From the NCBI RefSeq assembly GCF_040372805.1, contig NZ_BAABWJ010000011.1:62001-126000 (forward strand): a stretch of DNA of 64,000 nucleotides. The letters are read 5' to 3'. The position numbers were made by a program, and so were the translations under genes. How positions within the stretch are numbered: position 1 is the stretch's first letter; the number at the start of each line of letters is the position of its first letter. Below the pieces are notes generated by a model, which saw only the letters and a list, made by a program, of their open reading frames with translations, had not been told where the DNA came from and searched no databases. Positions 17,997-27,500 of the stretch are shown in pieces. The stretch is from Pseudoteredinibacter isoporae_A (GTDB taxonomy: Bacteria; Pseudomonadota; Gammaproteobacteria; Pseudomonadales; Cellvibrionaceae).

Positions 17997-18013
17997 TAAC
18001 TCAGCAAGTGGAA

Positions 18014-18910
18014 TCAACTGGTGGTAACGCGTTCGAATTCTACTTCAAACTTGCCGGTAACGACTTTGGCCTGGAACACACGAGTGCGGCGATAGCGACT
18101 TTGAATCAAGCGCAGCAGTACGTCTCGGGCTTTTTCATCCATATATGCCCCAAGATACACGGCGGCGAGATCTTCGGTTTCAAAGTGAACGTCCTCGTAC
18201 CAACTTTTCGGATCGCTGTCTTTCGGAGTGTCTTGATAGCGGAAGCAGCGCCACTCCTGAATGTCTTTTTGATGCGGCGCCTTGTGTAAGAGCTTGCCAC
18301 GAAATTCTTCCTGGTGATCATTAATGTTGGCCGTCACAATACAGTTGAGCTGTTGTTTCAGCGTGGTGATTTCCGGACAGGCGCCTTTGTAATTCACTTT
18401 TTCCGGATAATTGAAATCACTGTCATCGTGATCGCTGCCACGAAACTTCAACGCTACGCCCGTGTGCGCGGTAGCATAGTGTTCCCAGGCACTCATGTTT
18501 TCCGGCTTGGCACTGAAGCAGCAAATGCGAACCGAGCGTGCATATTCCCGCCAGTCCTGAATAATATTTTGTACGTCGTTGTAGCGCAGGTCGACCATTT
18601 GCACCAGCAGTTCACTGAGGACTTCCTCGGCTTCTTCCGGGTTGTCGAAACGTTCTTCATCGCGCCAGCGGCGAATCGCTTTGGCGAGTGGGGAGCTGCC
18701 TCTGGGGTCGTCCTTGGCAAAAATCATGGACGAGGCCATCTGAATGGTGGCCTTCAGCAGTTCACCATGGGTGAAGGTGAGCATGGAACTTTGTTTCAGC
18801 TCAAACGTATCATCAAACAGGTTGGGAGCACTCCATCGCAATTCCTGATTGTTTAATATTCTCCCAGCGCAGCCTGCACTGCAAAATTTGATGAGATTGT
18901 CTTGGTTCAA
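18014..18910 (-). CDS. DUF2971 family protein
   Basis: The 298-residue soluble protein carries the DUF2971 signature: a short N-terminal YK/F-like segment, ICCFSAKPENMSAWEHYA in the middle, GVALKFRG, and a C-terminal VYLGAYMDEKARDVLL. Members are scattered among bacteria, often near mobile elements, and have no agreed function. It converges on sbcB, with 17 bases between the stops, and is divergent from pyrB. It looks intact. Confidence 0.75.
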   Translation of the reverse strand: MNQDNLIKFCSAGCAGRILNNQELRWSAPNLFDDTFELKQSSMLTFTHGELLKATIQMASSMIFAKDDPRGSSPLAKAIRRWRDEERFDNPEEAEEVLSELLVQMVDLRYNDVQNIIQDWREYARSVRICCFSAKPENMSAWEHYATAHTGVALKFRGSDHDDSDFNYPEKVNYKGACPEITTLKQQLNCIVTANINDHQEEFRGKLLHKAPHQKDIQEWRCFRYQDTPKDSDPKSWYEDVHFETEDLAAVYLGAYMDEKARDVLLRLIQSRYRRTRVFQAKVVTGKFEVEFERVTTS

Positions 18911-19250
18911 AGCACTATGGTTCCTTTCAACGATGCTGCCAGGCAGCCTGTTGGACTATCGCTCCTGCACAGCCCTGGATTCGGGCGGTTTCACTATAAA
19001 TGTAGGCTACGATTGTAGAAATTTAAAGCCGTGTAAGGTATATCGGTCATATAAAACCAGCCTTTAGCGAAAACATTAGACTATGGAGCCCCGATGGCCC
19101 AGAGTTTGCGCGGCCATTGGCCTGCAGGGCATAGGATGCTGTTGAAGCGGGCTGCAACAAGCTACAATACGCCCGTTTCTGAAAGCTGCCTGCCGATTGC
19201 GGATGCCATTGCCCGCCAAGGTGGCTTATCCCGCTATTTTAGGAGGTTTT
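18911..19250. other. intergenic, probable pyrB leader and promoter
   Basis: A plausible sigma-70 pair, TTGAAG (19143-19148) and TACAAT (19164-19169), has a short 15-base spacer and lies about 80 bases before pyrB. No leader-peptide attenuator was recognised. The rest of the stretch shows nothing supported. Confidence 0.35.
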
Positions 19251-20261
19251 GTGGATTTCAAAGGCGCCAATATCGTTTCTATCGGTCAGTTCCAGCGCGA
19301 GGATATAGAGCGTGTCTTCGGTGTTGCGGATCGGATGGAACCCTATGCCCTCAGGCAGAAAGTGACCCGGGTTCTCGAAGGCGCGATTCTCGGCAATATG
19401 TTCTTTGAGCCCAGTACCCGTACCCGTGTTAGCTTTGGCTGTGCCTTTAACCTGTTGGGCGGCGAAGTGCGCGAAACCACAGGGTTTGAATCCTCGGCCA
19501 TTGCCAAGGGTGAGTCGCTGTACGACACCGCCAGAGTGCTTTCCGGCTACAGCGATGTGATCTGCATGCGTCACCCGGCTGCGGGCTCTGTGGGTGAGTT
19601 TGCGGCGGCCAGCCGGGTTCCGGTAATTAACGGTGGCGATGGCCCTAATGAGCACCCTAGTCAGGCCTTGCTCGACCTCTACACCATCAAGAAAGAATTG
19701 GCGGCCAAGCAGCGTGATATTGATGGTCTGCGCATCGCTATGATTGGCGACCTGAAACACGGTCGCACCGTGCATTCATTGTGTAAGCTGCTGATGTTGT
19801 ACCGCAACGTGCAGCTGACAATGGTGTCTCCCCCAGAGTTGGCTATGCCCGAGGGAATTGTTGAGCAGCTGCGAGAAGCGGGGCATTCCGTTGTGATTTC
19901 CGATGATTTGGCAGCGAGTCTTGGAGATCAGGACATCGCTTACGCCACCCGCATTCAAGAAGAACGCTTTTCCAGTCAGGAAGAGGCCGATGTCTACCGT
20001 GGCCGATTCCGATTGAACCAGGCCGTTTATACTCAGTTCTGTAAGCCCAATACTGTCATTATGCATCCTCTGCCAAGAGACTCGCGAGAAAGCGCGAATG
20101 AGCTGGACAATGATCTGAACCAGAACCCTAATCTGGCCATTTTCCGGCAGGCGGATAACGGTGTGCTGGTTCGTATGGCGCTGTTTGCTTTGGTATTGGA
20201 TGTGGCGGACCAGGTCGACAAATACGCACGCCCGGTAAATTGGTATCATCGACGCAGTTAA
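19251..20261 (+). CDS. pyrB: aspartate carbamoyltransferase catalytic chain
   Basis: The enzyme condenses carbamoyl phosphate with aspartate in pyrimidine synthesis. Diagnostic motifs are FEPSTRTRVSFG (carbamoyl phosphate loop), NGGDGPNEHPSQALLDLYT and HPLPRDS. The start is GTG 19251: it has a perfect AGGAGG (19241-19246) four bases upstream, and the family's N terminus begins there, while an upstream TTG frame start is unsupported. About 336 residues. No pyrI or dihydroorotase-like partner follows; a strong bidirectional terminator does. Confidence 0.93.
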   Translation: MDFKGANIVSIGQFQREDIERVFGVADRMEPYALRQKVTRVLEGAILGNMFFEPSTRTRVSFGCAFNLLGGEVRETTGFESSAIAKGESLYDTARVLSGYSDVICMRHPAAGSVGEFAAASRVPVINGGDGPNEHPSQALLDLYTIKKELAAKQRDIDGLRIAMIGDLKHGRTVHSLCKLLMLYRNVQLTMVSPPELAMPEGIVEQLREAGHSVVISDDLAASLGDQDIAYATRIQEERFSSQEEADVYRGRFRLNQAVYTQFCKPNTVIMHPLPRDSRESANELDNDLNQNPNLAIFRQADNGVLVRMALFALVLDVADQVDKYARPVNWYHRRS

Positions 20262-20290
20262 TGTAGCCGCCTCGTGTGACATAACACCGG

Positions 20291-20327
20291 ACACAAAAAA
20301 GCCAGCGTGACGCTGGCTTTTTTGTGT
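20291..20327. terminator. bidirectional Rho-independent terminator
   Basis: A perfect 17-bp stem, ACACAAAAAAGCCAGCG (20291-20307) with CGCTGGCTTTTTTGTGT (20311-20327), has a three-base loop and T runs on both strands. It ends both pyrB and the convergent autotransporter gene. Confidence 0.92.
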
Positions 20328-20338
20328 CTTTTTCTGGC

Positions 20339-23300
20339 TTAGAACTTGGCTTCGTAACGCAGCCCAAAGGCCAGTTCACGGGAGCGGATATCGTCCGCTG
20401 CCAATAAGGATTGATAGTCGATAAAACCAGACAGGCCGTATTTGAATTGAGCGGCCAGACCCAGTCCCAGACTGAAGTAATTTCGATCGGGAATATCGGA
20501 GATGATCAACATCTCACTGGTTGGGTTGTTGCTGTCGAATCGGAAGGGGTCGTGTACAAAGCTGGCGCGAATTACCCCGTTCTGATTTTTAAACTCACGA
20601 TAATAATTGCCGTTGATGTTGGCAATTAACACCCCCCAGTTCATCAAAAACACGCGTGAACCATGAAAGCCCAATCCGAGAGTACCGGTGACATTGTCCT
20701 GGCCGCTGTATTGCAATTCGAGCCCGGAATCGCCCTGCTCGGCATAGCCATCGATACTGGTATCGCTGTAGCTTAAGCTGCCGTTCGGGCCAAAGGTCCA
20801 GGGGCCGTTGTTGTAATCCCAGCCGAAATCCAGGGTCGCCAACAGTTGTTCACCATTGGTGCTGCCGCCTCGACGCAGATCAACAATGCCCGACATGTCT
20901 TTGTATTTGATGTGACGGGTAACATCAAATTCTGAATCGGCATAGGTAAGGCTACTGTCGATGTAGTAGTTCGTATCGCTGTAGTAAGAGGTATACGCCG
21001 AATAGAAGGTGCTTGATCCCTCGAGCACGCCCCCATCGTTCGCATAGTCGAGATCGCTGCTGGAATAACCGACCGCGATGCCGCCGATAAACTTATCGGT
21101 GAAGCGGTAGTCCATGCCAGCGGTGATGCCTTCGATATCCAGTTTAAAACCACTGTTGTTTTGAGTGGGATCCCGCTCGCCATAGGAAATGTTTCCGTTC
21201 ACGAACAGACCCAGGCGTGAGTCTCGATAAATTTCGGGCTCCTCATCCGCACTGGCGGCACCGCCCAACAGTTCGCGCCCAACCGATGCAAACATGTGGC
21301 CATTTAAATTGCCGCCATCAAATCGCATATTCAATCCGCTGACGTCAATGATGGCACTGCCACCACGACGGAGCTGAGTGAAGCGGTTACGCAGATTGGT
21401 GTGGTGCATATTAGTAAAGCGGGCCGCTGTGATGATAATGGCCTCGGCTTCTTCACCGGCAATTTGATCGAGGGCGTCCACGATGTCCTCGTCATTCAAG
21501 TCCGGGTCGCGCAATTGTTCACAGCGAGTACGCAGGTTGGACTGGCCCGTAGTCAAACCATTCTGCTGACCGAATTCTGACAGGCGAGGGCAGAGCTCAT
21601 CCAGCGCGCCCGCAACCGTGCCTTGTTCGCCATTGAGTCCCGGCGTGTCGCTCAGCATACGGGTGCTTTCCGGGTCCAACTCTTTCACCTCAGCGATGAA
21701 ATCCACGCCCGCTTTTTTACCGTTGTTATCGGTGGCAATCACACGCAGAGGGTGGGTGCCTATCGGTAACTTGGCGCTGGTGACCATGCCGTTTGCAATG
21801 GGCTCGCCTTCCTTCAGCCAGGTGACGTCATTAATCGGGTTGTCGCTGACAATTTTACCTGTCGCATCAAGTACTACATCGACCAGGCCGTCACCATCAA
21901 AGTCGGTAACGCTGATGTCTTCCTTGCTGATGTTGGGTGCCCCGGCTTCATTGACATTGATGATGTTCAACTCCGAGTTAGCCTGGTTACCGAGAGTCGC
22001 TGAGCCGGATGGGTTGGAAAGCTCCAACAGAACCGTTTCAGTGGGTTCATTAATGATGTCCAGTGTCACAGGTATGCTGAAGGTTTTGTCAGCGATGTCG
22101 CCTGCCGCCCAGCTCAAGGTTCCTGCGCTGGCACTGTAGTCGCTGCCTGCTGTTGCGCTGTCATCGCTGCTGGCATAGCTGACACTGACTGCGCCATTGC
22201 TGCCGCCACTGCGGGTCACGGTGATGGTGGCGGTGCCGGCATCTTCATTGACGTCATAACTGGCAGCACTGAAATTAATTTCGCCGCCGGGTTCAACATC
22301 ATCTTCAATAATGGTCAGTACCAGATTGGGGTCAAAATCAAAACTCGCACCGCTGCTCAAATTGCTGGCTTGCGCGCGGAAGGTTTCGTCACCCTCGAAT
22401 AAATTATCATTGATAATCGGGATACTTACGCTCTTGGTACCGCCTTCGCCGGCCGCCCAGCTGACCGTTGCACTGGTGCTGGTGTAATCACTGCCTGCCG
22501 TTGCGGTTCCACCCGAGGTTGCGGCGGATTTGATCAGTGGGCTACTGTCGAGCGTGGCAAAGTCGAAACTGATGGGATCATCAAGACCGCCACTGCGAGT
22601 AAAGGTGATGGTGGCTTGCCCCGAGTCCTCACTAAAACTGCGTTGCGGACTGGCACTGATAACCGGTGGTGTCGCGACAGTATCGTCATCAATAATCGTG
22701 ACGTTTTGAAAGCCGGCGGTGCTGCTGATGATCAGGCCGCTTTGTTGATCCAAAAAGACATCGAAGATTTCATTGGGTTCGGCATCGGAATCGTCGAACA
22801 CCGCAAAATTCACCTGCACAGTGGTCGGGTTGATCACCGTATAACCCGGGCCCGCAATCGCACCAGGGCCATCAAAGGTGATGGAAACGGATTTTTGTTC
22901 AAAGTCATCGGTGCTGGCAGGAGATGAACTGCCGGGTGCGGAATTGATGTTCACGTTGGTAACGCTGGGTGGCAGTGTGTCGATACTCACTGTTGCTACC
23001 AATGAACCCCCATTTTCAGCAATACTGCTGTTGGCGCTGACGCTGACTGTGGGGGTGCTGGGGCCGTCATTATCGAGAATAGGCAACTCAAATCGAGGAG
23101 GGGTCCCGCTGAAAGCGATGCCTTGAATGTCTCCGGGCCCGATATAGATCGACTCGGTCGCCTCGGCAATCGTGTCGCCGGTAATTTGCAGGGTGACGGT
23201 TTGAGTCGTCGATCCAGATGCTGAGGTCCAAGTGAGGTATGGCGGAGTTATCAGGCCTGTGAAATCCCCTGGCAGTGATGCCGCAGGGTTCGTTCCGAAA

Positions 23301-23902
23301 GCACTCACATTGGTCACCTCGTAAATGCTTTGGGTAAAGCTGCCTTGGGGTAACTCGCTGAGAGTGAATTCAACGTTCACACTCGTATTGCCGACATCTC
23401 CCTCGGTTACTGTGCTGCCACCGCCAGCCAGGGCAATGGTGAGTGTTGGCTCATAAACTGTAAATGAGGTGGTTCCCGTACAACCGCTTGAACAGTTTGC
23501 ACCGGAAATATCGACGGTAGAGTTGTAACTGGCCGCCTGGTCAATTTCTGTTGATGTAAAGGTATAGGTGACCGGCGACCCGGCGGGGGCAAGACAGGTA
23601 AAATCATCGGTCGGAGGGGTGGTGTTCCCTGTACAGGCGGCGCCTACAGGCGTCCAGAACACGTTTGAGCCACCGGTAGTACCAATGTTTAATGTCACTG
23701 GCCCCGGCGAGTTGGCGCTGGGCACATCAACCACTTCGACTTCCAATGTCATGGTGGAACCGATGACCTTATTATTGCCACCTGTAATGGTTACGCTATT
23801 CACCTGATAGTCTTCAGCGAATGCTACCGAACTCATTAACCCTAAAATAAACATAGCAGATGAATAAAAACATCTGCGAATTGAAAACCCCTGCGCGCAC
23901 AT
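20339..23902 (-). CDS. autotransporter with Calx-beta repeats
   Basis: The 1187-residue protein has a signal peptide (cleavage near residue 29 after VAFA), an Ig-like/Calx-beta passenger with at least three clear Calx-beta units (for example around ATITVTRSGG, DYSASAGTLSWAAGD and EPTETVLLELSNPSG), a short PKD-like segment, and a C-terminal autotransporter beta-barrel of about 280 residues ending in phenylalanine (LRYEAKF). Calx-beta units bind calcium and occur in adhesins. It is expected in the outer membrane with an exposed adhesive passenger. Cysteine pairs in the first 150 residues (SGANCSSGC) are unusual for a passenger. Confidence 0.85.
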   Translation of the reverse strand: MCAQGFSIRRCFYSSAMFILGLMSSVAFAEDYQVNSVTITGGNNKVIGSTMTLEVEVVDVPSANSPGPVTLNIGTTGGSNVFWTPVGAACTGNTTPPTDDFTCLAPAGSPVTYTFTSTEIDQAASYNSTVDISGANCSSGCTGTTSFTVYEPTLTIALAGGGSTVTEGDVGNTSVNVEFTLSELPQGSFTQSIYEVTNVSAFGTNPAASLPGDFTGLITPPYLTWTSASGSTTQTVTLQITGDTIAEATESIYIGPGDIQGIAFSGTPPRFELPILDNDGPSTPTVSVSANSSIAENGGSLVATVSIDTLPPSVTNVNINSAPGSSSPASTDDFEQKSVSITFDGPGAIAGPGYTVINPTTVQVNFAVFDDSDAEPNEIFDVFLDQQSGLIISSTAGFQNVTIIDDDTVATPPVISASPQRSFSEDSGQATITFTRSGGLDDPISFDFATLDSSPLIKSAATSGGTATAGSDYTSTSATVSWAAGEGGTKSVSIPIINDNLFEGDETFRAQASNLSSGASFDFDPNLVLTIIEDDVEPGGEINFSAASYDVNEDAGTATITVTRSGGSNGAVSVSYASSDDSATAGSDYSASAGTLSWAAGDIADKTFSIPVTLDIINEPTETVLLELSNPSGSATLGNQANSELNIINVNEAGAPNISKEDISVTDFDGDGLVDVVLDATGKIVSDNPINDVTWLKEGEPIANGMVTSAKLPIGTHPLRVIATDNNGKKAGVDFIAEVKELDPESTRMLSDTPGLNGEQGTVAGALDELCPRLSEFGQQNGLTTGQSNLRTRCEQLRDPDLNDEDIVDALDQIAGEEAEAIIITAARFTNMHHTNLRNRFTQLRRGGSAIIDVSGLNMRFDGGNLNGHMFASVGRELLGGAASADEEPEIYRDSRLGLFVNGNISYGERDPTQNNSGFKLDIEGITAGMDYRFTDKFIGGIAVGYSSSDLDYANDGGVLEGSSTFYSAYTSYYSDTNYYIDSSLTYADSEFDVTRHIKYKDMSGIVDLRRGGSTNGEQLLATLDFGWDYNNGPWTFGPNGSLSYSDTSIDGYAEQGDSGLELQYSGQDNVTGTLGLGFHGSRVFLMNWGVLIANINGNYYREFKNQNGVIRASFVHDPFRFDSNNPTSEMLIISDIPDRNYFSLGLGLAAQFKYGLSGFIDYQSLLAADDIRSRELAFGLRYEAKF

Positions 23903-24138
23903 AGTAAACAGTCCTTGATATGTGTTGTCGTTTTGATTGTGTGAACGATAATCCTGCAGATGGTCTTGTGACGATTACAAATTGTTACCACGGACAGGAT
24001 GACGCTTAACTCGTTTGTATTTTTATTCAAGCAGCGTGGGCTTAATTATCTCCCGCGCCTGCTGACTTGTGGCACTACTAGTTCTGGTAAGAAATACAGC
24101 AGGATAAATAGAAATAAGGTTGCGTGAGTCGAGAGGGA

Positions 24139-24362
24139 ATGACTAGTTTTAGTGAGTTGCGACTGAGTATGAATACTATTGAAGATTTACTAGAGAAAAA
24201 ATGTGACGGGCATATAAAAATGAAGATAATGACTTCGATTTTTTTCTAATAAATAGGGACGTTTTATATAAACGAAATGCCTTAAGGTTTCAGCTATGGT
24301 CTCAAGGGGGCGCCAAGTTAGAATTAGAAGAAGCTATTTTCATTAGGCGGTGGCGGTTATAG
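24139..24362 (+). pseudogene. frameshifted small gene
   Basis: ATG 24139 follows GAGAGGG and opens a 36-codon frame. At an A5 run (about 24218-24222) a -1 shift continues a protein-like frame (NEDNDFDFFLINRDVLYKRN ...) to TAG 24360-24362. One missing A would explain the break, by mutation, slippage or assembly error. The restored product would be about 74 residues of unknown family. The flanking stretches 23903-24138 and 24363-24467 hold nothing else supported. Confidence 0.3.
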
Positions 24363-24467
24363 TCGGCATATCCACAATTCATTTCCGTCGCGCACACACT
24401 GCTTGGAGAATCAACAGGGTGAGAGTGAGCAGGCCTATCTCATCGCTCTGACGAAAGTCAATAGGCC

Positions 24468-26447
24468 TCACAGCTTGAATCGATTAACGCTTTTGGTAAT
24501 GCGCTGGGAAACGGTGTTGACATCCCCACTTGCCTGACGAACGCGTCCGGCACTTTCGGTTGTTTCCATGTAGCGATCGCGAATGATCTGAACACTTCGG
24601 TTAACTTCTTCGCTGGTCGTTGACTGTTCCTCTGTGGCGGTGGCTACCTGGATATTCAAATCATTCACATGGGCAATTTGGCGAATAATATTGGTGATGC
24701 TGTCCAGCGTGCTCGCTAAACTGTTGTCCGTGGTTTCAGCTCGCTGAAGGCTGCTGCCAATGGCCGAAACGGCGCCCTGGCTGCCGGCCTGAATCTTTTC
24801 AATGTTGCGTTGGATTTGCCCGGTGGATTCCTGGGTTTTTGAGGCGAGCGAGCGAACCTCTTCCGCAACGACTGAGAAACCTCGCCCGGCTTCTCCCGCG
24901 CGGGAGGCTTCGATGGCCGCATTTAAAGCCAGAAGGTTGGTTTGTTCGGCAATGCCTTCAATAACATCCAATATACTGCCGATTTCCTCACTGCTTTCGG
25001 CAAGCTCCTGAATGATGGTGTTGGTTTGATCAAGATCCTCGCCCAGGTTTTCCATTTCACGGCGCACTTGAGTAATGGATTGATTGCCCAGTTCCGCATA
25101 ATCTGACGCTTGTTTGGATTGCACGGCAGCATTCGAACAGTTCTCGGCGACTTCTCGGACAGTGTGCCCCATTTCTTCCATGGCAACTGAAGCCATTTCA
25201 GATTGCTGCACGCCTTCGTTGACTTGTTGATTCACGCTGGCGGATTCGCTGTCCAGAGTTGCGACCGTTTCCTGTAGAGAGTTATCGGCATCTTTCATAT
25301 CCTGAACCAGGCTTTTGATGTGTTGCACGGTTGTGTTGAATGAGCCTGCGAGGGTGCCCAATTCGTCTTCGGAATATACTTCGGCTTCGACATTGAGATC
25401 AGAGTCGCGAAGCAGGATATTCATGGCTCCGGATATCGCTCCGAGCTGTCGGGTGATCAACCGTAGGAAGTACCAGCTCAACAAACTGGACAGCAAAACA
25501 GAAACAATAGAGAGAATGATAAAGTTTCTGAATGTTGCCCAAGCCTGGGTTTCCTTTTCAATCAGTAGCTGCTCGAAATAGGATTCGAGTATTTGACCTG
25601 CGTCCTTCAGCGCATTAATTCGCTTGGTCGAATGAACGAACCAGTCTTCTGGACTAATGTTGAAGTCCGAGTATTTATTCCAAGCGATGTTTCGCATTTG
25701 GTTAAACTCGGGGCTGATCCGCTGGTGCATGAGTTGAGATATCTCCTGCATGATACGGTCATTGCTGTATTCCATCGCCAATTCAAAATATTTGCTTTGC
25801 AAAACTGCCAGAGAGAGGTAGTCCGCTTTCAATTCACTAGAGACTTCATTTTGGGAGAAGGCGCGGCTGATGACGGCTCGCTCTTGGCCAGCACGTTCCT
25901 TGGCATTCAAGAGATTAACGTAAGCGAGTGCGGCTTTGGACACGTCTGTGTCGGTAGTGTCTTTCACGATCAGGGACGTCACCGACAGCAGCACACCGTT
26001 ATTCTGGGTATATTGCTCTACGGCGGTCTTGATCGGAACCTCAAGTGAATCAACACGTTGACGCAGATCGGCAAGGCGGCTGAGAACCGTGTTGATCTTT
26101 TTAATTACCCCTGCAACTTCAGTGCTATGAGGGAGATAGCTTTTCAGGGTTTCCTTGAGCGCGTCGACCTTTATGTCGGTTTCCCGTCGCTGGTCTGCCA
26201 GTTCCGATTGGAAACGAGCACCTTGGCTACTCATGTAAATTGCTGTAGCGCCCCGTTCTTTTTGCAATTCATGCACCATTGCATTGGTTCGCAAAGACAC
26301 TTTACTTAACTCAAGATAGGCCTCCATGCGGGCCGCACGATAGTGGTTGTCGAAAATACTTCCCGCCATGAAATACAAGGCGAACAGTAAAGGCGGTACT
26401 GCCATTAATAGCAGCTTGTGAACAATAGGAAGCCGAGAAAGCGCCAT
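24468..26447 (-). CDS. methyl-accepting chemotaxis protein with NIT sensor domain
   Basis: Start ATG 26447 has AGGAGGG upstream. A membrane segment (residues about 8-28) is followed by a periplasmic nitrate/nitrite-sensing (NIT) type helical domain, recognisable by VHELQKERGATAIYMSS and ISRAFSQNEVS. Then come a second membrane segment, a HAMP region and the MCP signalling hairpin (IAEQTNLLALNAAIEASRAG). It would sense a small ligand, in the family nitrate or nitrite, and signal to CheA. No che genes adjoin, apart from the CheY/CheX pair 14 kb away. Confidence 0.87.
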   Translation of the reverse strand: MALSRLPIVHKLLLMAVPPLLFALYFMAGSIFDNHYRAARMEAYLELSKVSLRTNAMVHELQKERGATAIYMSSQGARFQSELADQRRETDIKVDALKETLKSYLPHSTEVAGVIKKINTVLSRLADLRQRVDSLEVPIKTAVEQYTQNNGVLLSVTSLIVKDTTDTDVSKAALAYVNLLNAKERAGQERAVISRAFSQNEVSSELKADYLSLAVLQSKYFELAMEYSNDRIMQEISQLMHQRISPEFNQMRNIAWNKYSDFNISPEDWFVHSTKRINALKDAGQILESYFEQLLIEKETQAWATFRNFIILSIVSVLLSSLLSWYFLRLITRQLGAISGAMNILLRDSDLNVEAEVYSEDELGTLAGSFNTTVQHIKSLVQDMKDADNSLQETVATLDSESASVNQQVNEGVQQSEMASVAMEEMGHTVREVAENCSNAAVQSKQASDYAELGNQSITQVRREMENLGEDLDQTNTIIQELAESSEEIGSILDVIEGIAEQTNLLALNAAIEASRAGEAGRGFSVVAEEVRSLASKTQESTGQIQRNIEKIQAGSQGAVSAIGSSLQRAETTDNSLASTLDSITNIIRQIAHVNDLNIQVATATEEQSTTSEEVNRSVQIIRDRYMETTESAGRVRQASGDVNTVSQRITKSVNRFKL

Positions 26448-26921
26448 TGAGAATCCCTCCTGCTGGTCGCAATATGTTGAATGCAACATCCTGTTTGAAC
26501 AATTTATCGGCAACCGATGGGCTAGGTTTAGGCTTGCTTGAAATTTTAGGCGTTTAAAAACACTAGGCTTAGATAAGGAGAAAACGGAATACTATTTTAC
26601 GTGTTTTGCCGCGACCTTCTTACTCGCCTGAGTTGTATATTGAATTCATTCCCTTACTTTGAGAGGCGGCTTTTAGCGATGGGGTTTGACATAAAAGTGT
26701 CATAAAACTGGATCGCTTGCGATGAGTTCTCTGTTTTGCTTACAGGTGTGAACGGCAATGGTCTTTCGTGTGTAATATTTGCAGGTAAAGTTTTGACGAA
26801 AAACAGAATTTAAAAATAACCAGGACTTATAAATTGGCGGTGGATATTTCCAACGAGTATTGTAGATTCGGTGCATTGCTTGGTAATCTTAATCTAACGG
26901 CCTCGCAAGGGAGTGCAGGAC
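26448..26921. other. intergenic between divergent genes
   Basis: 474 bases upstream of both the NIT chemoreceptor and an 86-residue gene. The one notable element is the Pho-box-like repeat at 26686-26703, listed separately. Confidence 0.4.
26686..26703 (+). promoter_or_regulatory. Pho-box-like direct repeat
   Basis: TTGACATAAAAGTGTCAT matches the PhoB consensus of two 7-base half-sites around a 4-base AT spacer at about 15 of 18 positions; a further AAAA follows, with the start of a third weak half-site. It lies about 220 bases before the 86-residue gene and 240 before the chemoreceptor start. The TTGACA-like part could alternatively be a -35 element. Confidence 0.33.
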
Positions 26922-27182
26922 ATGGAATTTCATGCTGTGTTTAGAGATGTAACGACCGGAGAAGTAGTTTACGGAGTCAGAGAAGTTTCGACAGCTGATC
27001 AAGCTGAATCCCATAACACCCAGCAGCGTTGTTGGTTACTCAGTGGCGAATGCCTAAGAGGGCCGACAAGCGATGGTTTTTACCTGACGCCCCGCAGAGC
27101 CTACCGTCTTATCACTGAACCTTCCGAATACGAAGAATCCGTTGAGCGCGATTTTCAACTGAACCTTTTCTCCAGTAAATAA
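26922..27182 (+). CDS. hypothetical 86-residue protein
   Basis: A small soluble protein starting at ATG 26922, with AAGGGAG upstream and a strong terminator downstream, so it is probably a real monocistronic gene. It has a beta-rich N terminus (FHAVFRDVTTGEVVYGVREV), a central WLLSGECLRG with one of two cysteines, and an acidic tail. The family is not recognised. Placement between two chemoreceptor genes is suggestive only. Confidence 0.6.
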   Translation: MEFHAVFRDVTTGEVVYGVREVSTADQAESHNTQQRCWLLSGECLRGPTSDGFYLTPRRAYRLITEPSEYEESVERDFQLNLFSSK

Positions 27183-27267
27183 TCTATATTGATAACTTTC
27201 ATTGCCTCATTCAATGGGAGTGCTCCGTAGAGTTTGTCAGTTAACGCAAGAACACCCTAAGACCCTT

Positions 27268-27292
27268 GGCCGCATGATTGCGGCCTTTTTTT
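27268..27292 (+). terminator. Rho-independent terminator
   Basis: GGCCGCA (27268-27274) pairs with TGCGGCC (27279-27285) around a 4-base loop, and a T-run follows. It ends the 86-residue gene. The remainder of the 318-base gap to the next gene holds nothing else supported. Confidence 0.85.
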
Positions 27293-27500
27293 GTTTTTTG
27301 TCTCACTGGAATGCCTGCTATAAACCTTTGTTATATCTCAAAGCTAGACCACTAGCGGCCTACGGTGGATTTTGGTGCTAAAGATGATGCACCAATTTGG
27401 CGCGTAAATTTTGTACAAATTTTGGTTGTCGGATCTAAAGTCTTGGCAAAATTAGACGATAGTTAAGTCAATATCATTTGGCTTAATAGGGTACATTGCC

